NCBI GenBank assembly: GCA_016758965.1
Contig: JAEPRB010000313.1
Location: 1 to 40,624 of the forward strand
Source of the DNA: Circinella minor
Lineage: Eukaryota > Mucoromycota > Mucoromycetes > Mucorales > Lichtheimiaceae
Length of the DNA: 40,624 nt
Reading direction: 5' to 3'
Shown: in pieces, positions 35,514 to 40,624 of the stretch
How positions within the stretch are numbered: the first letter of the stretch is position 1
How the letters are laid out: each line of letters starts with the position of its first letter
Position numbers and translations under genes: made by a program
Notes under the pieces: generated by a model
The model's input: only the letters and a program-made list of their open reading frames with translations
The model's database searches: none
What the model was told of the DNA's origin: nothing

Positions 35514-35669
35514 GGCTGTTTAAAAAAAGTAGTTGAAGTTATAATGTCAAAACAAGTATCATAAAAAGTGGTTCCTTTTATAGGCTCAGAATGTTTCGAC
35601 TTTGGGTAATTATAATATGCATTACAGTCTTAAACAAAAATAACTGATAGAATAATTGGTTCATCATCA

Positions 35670-36105
35670 TGGAAAAGTATGGAGTGATTACTAATAGTAT
35701 TATTTAATTTACTTATTAATACGATGTAGATGGTAATATTCGGTACTGGTTATGGCTTGCATGAAATGACGCGTCGAACGGTGGGAATATGGATTACGGA
35801 ATGGTTACTAGTATTATTAATTTACTTCTCAATACGATGTGGATGATAATGTTCGATACTAATTAGTGTTTTGCATGAAATGACGCGTCGAACGGTAGGA
35901 ATATGGAATGATTACTAGTATTATTAATTTACTTATTAATATGATGTAGATGGTAATGTTCGATACTAATTAGTGTTTGCATGAGATGACGTGATCAAAT
36001 GGTGGGAATATAGAATGGTTACTGGTATTATTATTTTACAGATTAGCACGAGTTAGATGGTAATATTTGGCACTAATTAGTGGTTTGCATGAAATGGGGC
36101 GTTCA
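35670..36105. repeat. Tandem repeat (about 106-114 bp x 4) between the divergent genes of element B
   Basis: Four degenerate copies can be aligned on TTGCATGAAATGACGCG (35758, 35872, 35978, 36086), giving spacings of 114, 106 and 108 bp. Each copy also has GATGGTAATRTTCG, RCTAATTAGTG and GGAATATGGAATGRTTACTRGTATTATTA blocks. Copies 1-2 keep the palindrome GACGCGTC; copies 3-4 have lost its CpGs. The position between divergent genes suggests a bidirectional promoter or a regulatory binding array. Confidence 0.8.
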
Positions 36106-36259
36106 AAAAGTATAAATATGGAAATGGTAACAACATTTAATTTTGAATCATTAATACATCACAGCAACTACTTTCAACCCCCCCATTTTTTATTTCAATC
36201 ACTCTCTAATAAACAACAATCACCAACTACCCTCAACAACCATCGAGCTGGTGCTCCAA

Positions 36260-38015
36260 ATGATTTTCCAATTAAACAACACTATTCAGGAAAACACCCG
36301 TGTTGTTAATCAACGATTTGATCAAGTGGATGAGCGACTCACAAGAATGGAAGATATGTTGCAAGCAGGAACCCTTGAGCAACAAGAACAACAACGTTCG
36401 CCTTCTTCTTCGCCACCACCACTTCCTATAATAATCAAACAAGAGGTCATGATTCCAACTGCGTTCGACCATACTCAACACGTACCCTCGGGCGAATATC
36501 ATCCTCCCTGAGTGGTACTAACCACTGAGGAGGAACGTCGTTGACCAACCGAGCCTCTGTTCATAGACCTCCTGCTCTTCGTGCCATTACCAGCAATGTC
36601 ATCCCCAAGCCACCATCACAAGGAAAGCCTGACATAATCAAGCACTTCATCAACAACCCTGGAAACATCGGTCGTCCAGATGATGCCTAGGTTTATGAAA
36701 TGTTGAGAGCGGAGGCTATTCGCCACAAGCATGCTCTCTTGCATGCTAAGGAGGAAATCCCCAGCCACTTGCCAAAGACTTGGAACCATATGGATAGAAT
36801 GGCGAAATCGACAGAGATCTCTTTGTTTGAGTACAAGGTGTACCGGATGTTTAGGCTTCCAATGCATCTATGCGAGGATCACTGGGTAGCCAACTTTCTT
36901 TTAAGAAAGGCGGCTACCATATGTGAGGTTAGGGAGTAAGTGTTTTTTTTTATTAAATAGTATTTTTGATTTTAACACTAGAATGATATTACCAATTACT
37001 AATAAGCTCTTTTTATAAAATTGTCTTTTTATTAGTGCACCATCCAGTACAAGCAGCACTGTAACTCGAACAATGTATGTATATTTATATATAGCTATTT
37101 GTATTTATCAACATCAAATTCTAACATAGAAAATATATTAGGAGCATGGACATGACGTCCGTCATGAGTGCCGTCACAGGCCAAGCTGCTGGTTCACCTA
37201 GACCATCTTTGAGCTTCCGGTCAATGACATCAGCAATGTCAACGTAAGTAAGCTTATTTGATTGTATAATAGTGCCATATATCTAAACAGGACATTTTTT
37301 AAAAATAGTGACTCAGTAGCTCAAAATACGTCCGGTGAAAGGTAACATACAGTTTCAATTATTACATTATGCCTATTATATTCCATCAAATCTTAATTCT
37401 AACAATGATTATCTTTAGCTCTGCTGCCCATGCCCTACAACAATCCGTGCCATTGTAAGTTACGAATAAACATGCCACACATTTTTTTATTATATTATTC
37501 AAATGCTGATAAAGATCATTTTCTTTAGATTTTCTGTCTTTTCGGTAAGAGCACCATCGCCTGCTACCCCCTTACAACAACAACAACAACCCATGCCAAG
37601 ACTTCGACCCCACCCCACCTCACCACGACAACAACCATCATCATCACCATCATCCCACCAGCCCCTAGAGGGTATGCCTGATCCCCGCATGCCCTCTTTA
37701 CATACCACCTTCTACACCGACAACGACAACAGCACATCGCGATTCCAGCAAAACACCTTTAAGGATCGCGGTGTGTTTATTCCTTCCACTTGCACAAATT
37801 CCGCACTCTCCCTTTCATCATCATCAACTACCGAACAACATGCTGGTCGCAAAAAGAAGGGGAGAGTAACTTCTACTAGAAAATGGCTTTTTTTTTGGCA
37901 TATCATTGTTTTTTTTTCTATATATATTATAACTATAATAAATTTTAATAAACATTTATCAAGCACACATATTTATATTGATTTTGATTGGGTCTGCTTG
38001 GTACACAAACTTTAA
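36260..38015 (+). pseudogene. Second gene of element B (coiled-coil/Ser-rich protein), broken
   Basis: ATG at 36260 opens IFQLNNTIQENTRVVNQRFD, a heptad-like coiled coil continuing VDERLTRMEDML, then a Ser/Pro/Gln-rich stretch that ends at TGA 36509. In another frame the protein resumes: SNVIPKPPSQGKPDIIKHFI, an in-frame TAG at 36688 (codon after GRPDDA), MLRAEAIRHKHALLHAKEEI and FLLRKAATICEVRE. Short exons with good splice sites follow (near 37037-37074, 37142-37242, 37309-37342, 37420-37454). The last exon from about 37529 is Pro/Gln/Ser-rich and carries basic AGRKKKGRVTSTRK. CACTA elements usually encode a second DNA-binding protein that recognises the subterminal repeats (TnpA-like); that role fits the position and the basic and coiled-coil segments but is inference. 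The exact gene end is uncertain. Confidence 0.55.
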
Positions 38016-38073
38016 TATACAAACTATCTGTAAAAGGAAATCTCTGCACTGAGAAAGAATTCTATTTGCCAAA

Positions 38074-38114
38074 TGTGCCAAATGTGCCAAAGGTGCCAAA
38101 GGTTTCCCATGGTG
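38074..38114 (-). repeat. Right terminal inverted repeat of element B
   Basis: Mirror of 31758-31798, with four TTTGGCA-type units extending to about 38065. TTA target duplication at 38115-38117. Confidence 0.85.
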
Positions 38115-38117
38115 TTA

Positions 38118-38977
38118 TATAATATTATAGTATCAATAAATGGTCTTTAGTGCTGATCTGATCTGGAAGAAAGAATGTCAGCTAGGTTATCAGCCTTATT
38201 ATTTCTGTTACCTTATATAATGTGATTCTATTCATTAGATGCTCTTTCATAGTACTCCACCCAAGGTTTTCTATTAAAGAGAAAACATCTTTTTGGTTTA
38301 CTTTCTGTTATACTGTCATATAATACAGTAGTATCTATTGTTTGATAAATAAGTGCGTGCCTGATGAACCCGTCACTAAAGCTGGTAGAGTCCAAATTCA
38401 GAGTTAACACTCTCATCTGTTGGATTAATATTAATTAACTTTCTTTTTTTTATAACAAGGTCAACATACTTTGAAGTGTTTAATAAGCTATTAAATTTGA
38501 CATAACATTCGCTTTAACGTCACTACTGCAAATAGTCTTACACCAATATGTTTCAAGACAACAGGATGGTTAAACTTCAAAAAATCAGATGTTGTATATA
38601 CAGCATCGAAGTCAAAAAATCAAAATTCCTTGCTGCCTGTCCTAGTCCTAGTAGAGATTCAATATACTAGAAGTTTGTCCTTTTACCACAGGTTGATCAA
38701 TTATAGGCTATCAGTAACAAAATGATATTTAGTAGCACTAATTATACTTGCCATTGTCATTCACAATATAACAGTAGAATTGGTCAACTTGCTGGCTGTC
38801 TCAATAAATAGTTGTCCTTTTCTTTTGGATATACTACCTTGCCATGGCTGGGCAGAATTCTGCTATGGTACTGAATTTACCACAGAATTCATTGATTGGA
38901 ATTACAATAAACAAGAACAGTATTCCCAGCCCTAAACGTGAAACCAAGAAAGAAGCAAAGTTGTACTAGAACTAACA
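38118..38977. other. Right flank of element B, no gene recognised
   Basis: A 62-codon open frame on the minus strand (38416-38228, with FIRHALIYQTIDTTVLYDSI) has a non-random look but no family I recognise. It could be a remnant of a broken gene. The rest has frequent stops in all frames. Confidence 0.35.
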
Positions 38978-38989
38978 GTGCAATGCAAT

Positions 38990-39531
38990 GGTAATACCCT
39001 TTTTCAAGCATATGATCCTGACTTTATACCTCCTTTAAAACTTACAGAAACCAATGAACTTAATAATGAAGGCGAACTTTATTTCGATCTCGTATATGAG
39101 ATTGTAAACCAGAAAATGATGCAATTAAAGCTATTGCAGAATATTAATAAAGCCAGAAATTTTTGGCAAACTGCATTGTCTACAGAATACTACCACTTTT
39201 GTGGCAACACAAGAGTGAACAAGAATGTATGGAGTTTATCCGAAATTATACACTTATTCATATTCATGACATGTATCTTACTGAGGACACCGAGCTACAT
39301 ATTCTTATCAATCAATATTATAATAATCTTCTTGCAGCTGGCTTCCCCCATGTACTTCCTTTACAGGTCGTGAACATTTACTGCTGCAGGGACATGTTAC
39401 TTCCTTCATTTTGGGATTTTCCCTTCTTTTTTTTCTCCTCTATTATTCTTTTTATTGTCATCATTATTGTCATCATTATTGTCATTATTATTATCACATT
39501 AATATTATTTTTATTATGTTCACTTAAATAA
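38990..39531 (+). pseudogene. Frameshifted fragment of an unrecognised protein-coding gene
   Basis: A protein-like frame with QAYDPDFIPPLKLTETNELN, FDLVYEIVNQKMMQLKLLQN and INKARNFWQ runs to about 39165. It then continues only after a one-base shift as NCIVYRILPLLWQHKSEQEC, FIRNYTLIHIHDMYLTEDTE and LHILINQYYNNLLAAGFPHV, up to about 39366. The join lies in a T5 run. Helix-rich, balanced composition and the absence of low complexity suggest this was a real cellular gene, probably alpha-helical repeat type. No start, no splice continuation and no family identified. A sequencing error in the T run is an alternative to true decay. Confidence 0.45.
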
Positions 39532-39924
39532 ATACCAGACGTTTACAAGCAGTAATAACCAAGTTCAACCCTAACTACATTGAAATTTATATATTTATTA
39601 AGACGAAATTTATTGAGCACGCGCTGACCTCAGCTTATTGCTCTCGTAAGTACAGAAAAAACAAAGATCGGTCCTAAAAAACCTACTGGGCAGCAGGAAA
39701 AAGGGGTGGGAAAGATAAAATAAAAAAGGAGAGGTGCTTATATATGAAAAGAGCATTGTAGTGATGTACTAGTAGATAAGTAGAAACAAAATAAAGAAGA
39801 AATCTGGTGAGGAGGGCATTCAAGGGGGTAATGAGAAGAAGTATTAGTATTAGTCTGCGTTTTTTTTTTCTTTTTCTTTTTTTATTTTTTATTTATTTTA
39901 TTTTATTTTATATAGATAGATAAT
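39532..39924. other. Interval without a gene
   Basis: Purine-rich plus-strand segment followed by a T-rich tract with a TTTTA-type repeat near 39866-39910. No open frame of note. Confidence 0.45.
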
Positions 39925-40485
39925 TTATGATGTTACTAGTGATGCAGAAAAAGGCTTGGCTGATGGTTTAATCTATTTGAGAAAAGGTTGTCTAAATTGT
40001 TGAGATGCTGATAATGATGTTGTGGTGTATTGATCTGGATGACAGGTACGGTGGCATTGATGTAAAAGGTAGGATAATACATTGTAATAGCATTGTCTGT
40101 GTAATGCAGTTGGTGGTGATTTTGGCAAGCGATTGAAAATATAAGAAATTAAATCTTTGATATTAGGAGAGATGGAAAGTACAGAATAGACATTAAAGCA
40201 TTGTATTAGATGTTGTTTGGATAAACGAGCGATGTTGTTGCAATTCAGATGGGCTTGTTGTTGATGACTAATAATCCAGCCTAGTCAATGATGTATATAT
40301 AATATACGTTCTAAAGGTGACATTGATATCCAAAGAATAGGGTCAATTCCTAGATGGTTACAACAAGCATTCAATAAAATGCTGTGTTTACATTCACATT
40401 GTTTTTCATATGATTGTTGTCGATGATGTTTAATGGGTATTGTGAAATTTTGTGGAAATTGAGGCTTTTTCGTGTAGCGCCCCAC
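39925..40485 (-). pseudogene. Fragment of an unrecognised gene, open apart from two C-to-T-type stops
   Basis: One minus-strand frame stays protein-like for about 187 codons: FPQNFTIPIKHHRQQSYEKQ, HSILLNACCNHLGIDPILWI, SMSPLERILYIHH, TGA, LGWIISHQQQAHLNCNNIAR, FNVYSVLSISPNIKDLISYI, FNRLPKSPPTALHRQCYYNV, then TAG and IKPSAKPFSASLVTS before a TAA. The composition is rich in Cys/His/Gln. The first codon of the open stretch is GTG, so the true start is upstream, in another exon or past the window. Each internal stop is one C-to-T change from a sense codon (CGA, CAG). Family unknown. Confidence 0.5.
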
Positions 40486-40624
40486 TAGTTTTACGTTACA
40501 CTGTAGCCGGTGTGGATGTTTTTATATTAGATTTATAAGTAGATATATTTATTCAGCTACAACAGATGCTTATGTATTTTTATAGTGAGCACCAGTAATA
40601 TTATCGTATATTACAACGTAATTG

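Larger units (their letters stand above)
31758..38114. mobile_element. CACTA-like (EnSpm) DNA transposon B, 6357 bp, decayed
   Basis: The ends are inverted repeats. Left starts CACCATGGGAAA, then TT, TTTGGCAC, A and repeated TTTGGCACA units. The right end, read inward, is CACCATGGGAAA, then CC, TTTGGCAC, C and the same units: 38 of 41 positions match. Inside are two divergent broken genes: a Tnp2-like transposase on the minus strand (32066-35513) and a second coiled-coil gene on the plus strand (36260-38015). They are separated by about 106-114-bp tandem repeats. Two divergent genes, iterated subterminal motifs, CAC-starting ends and a 3-bp duplication fit CACTA elements. The terminal CACCA in place of CACTA/G is a variant. 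Confidence 0.85.

Noticed and set aside
36067..36309. 80-codon plus-strand open frame upstream of the second gene of element B
   Set aside because: It overlaps the tandem-repeat promoter and the coiled-coil start in another frame; the heptad pattern starting at 36260 is far more protein-like.
1..40624. tRNA, rRNA, snRNA or CRISPR features
   Set aside because: No cloverleaf, A/B-box pair, rRNA core or spaced-repeat array could be recognised by eye on either strand; a covariance-model scan would be the decisive check.

Overview
The window looks like nuclear DNA of an early-diverging filamentous fungus, most likely Mucoromycota (Mucorales-like). Genes are split by many short introns (about 40-150 nt, GT...AG) in a very AT-rich background with long homopolymers. 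The proteins are ordinary eukaryotic ones, and one decayed element carries a Tnp2-type CACTA transposase. The placement is an inference; no rRNA, tRNA or species-specific marker was found. Introns were placed by eye from splice signals, reading-frame phase and protein-family motifs.

Layout. About 1-12.6 kb is a compact host block, all on the minus strand: the 5' part of a small membrane-protein gene (84-512), a GH15 glycosidase (1368-4298, 9 exons, 748 aa), a CNNM/Mam3-type DUF21-CBS membrane protein (4965-7445, 7 exons, 578 aa), COG3 of the Golgi tethering complex (7742-11784, 17 exons, 849 aa) and a 58-aa candidate secreted peptide (12420-12596). About 12.6-20.7 kb is gene-poor and holds one broken multi-exon gene (15275-18186). 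A second host block at 20.7-24.4 kb has two convergent genes: a ubiquitin-specific protease (20736-23029, plus) and mitochondrial 3-hydroxyacyl-CoA dehydrogenase (23204-24387, minus). These host genes show no functional link beyond proximity.

The right 15 kb is mobile DNA. Element A (25401-31116) is a 5.7-kb DNA transposon with 23-bp imperfect terminal inverted repeats (19/23 identical) and a perfect 8-bp target duplication (ATTTTATT). It carries one apparently intact 7-exon gene for a 1549-aa protein: AT-hooks, a DUF6729-like Cys/His domain, an RNase-H-like DDE core, and a complete WRN/RNase D-type DEDDy 3'-5' exonuclease lying between the second Asp and the Glu of the DDE triad, then a Pro/Gln-rich tail with a cysteine knuckle. 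This is the most unusual object in the window. Element B (31758-38114) is a 6.4-kb CACTA-like transposon with TTTGGCACA-iterated inverted ends and a TTA target duplication. Its divergent Tnp2-like gene and second gene are both broken.

The broken genes (15-18 kb, element B, and a fragment at 39.9-40.5 kb) share a signature: most in-frame stops are TGA or TAG/TAA codons one C-to-T change away from CGA, CAG or CAA. This suggests deamination-type decay of repeats, while element A shows no such damage and therefore looks younger.
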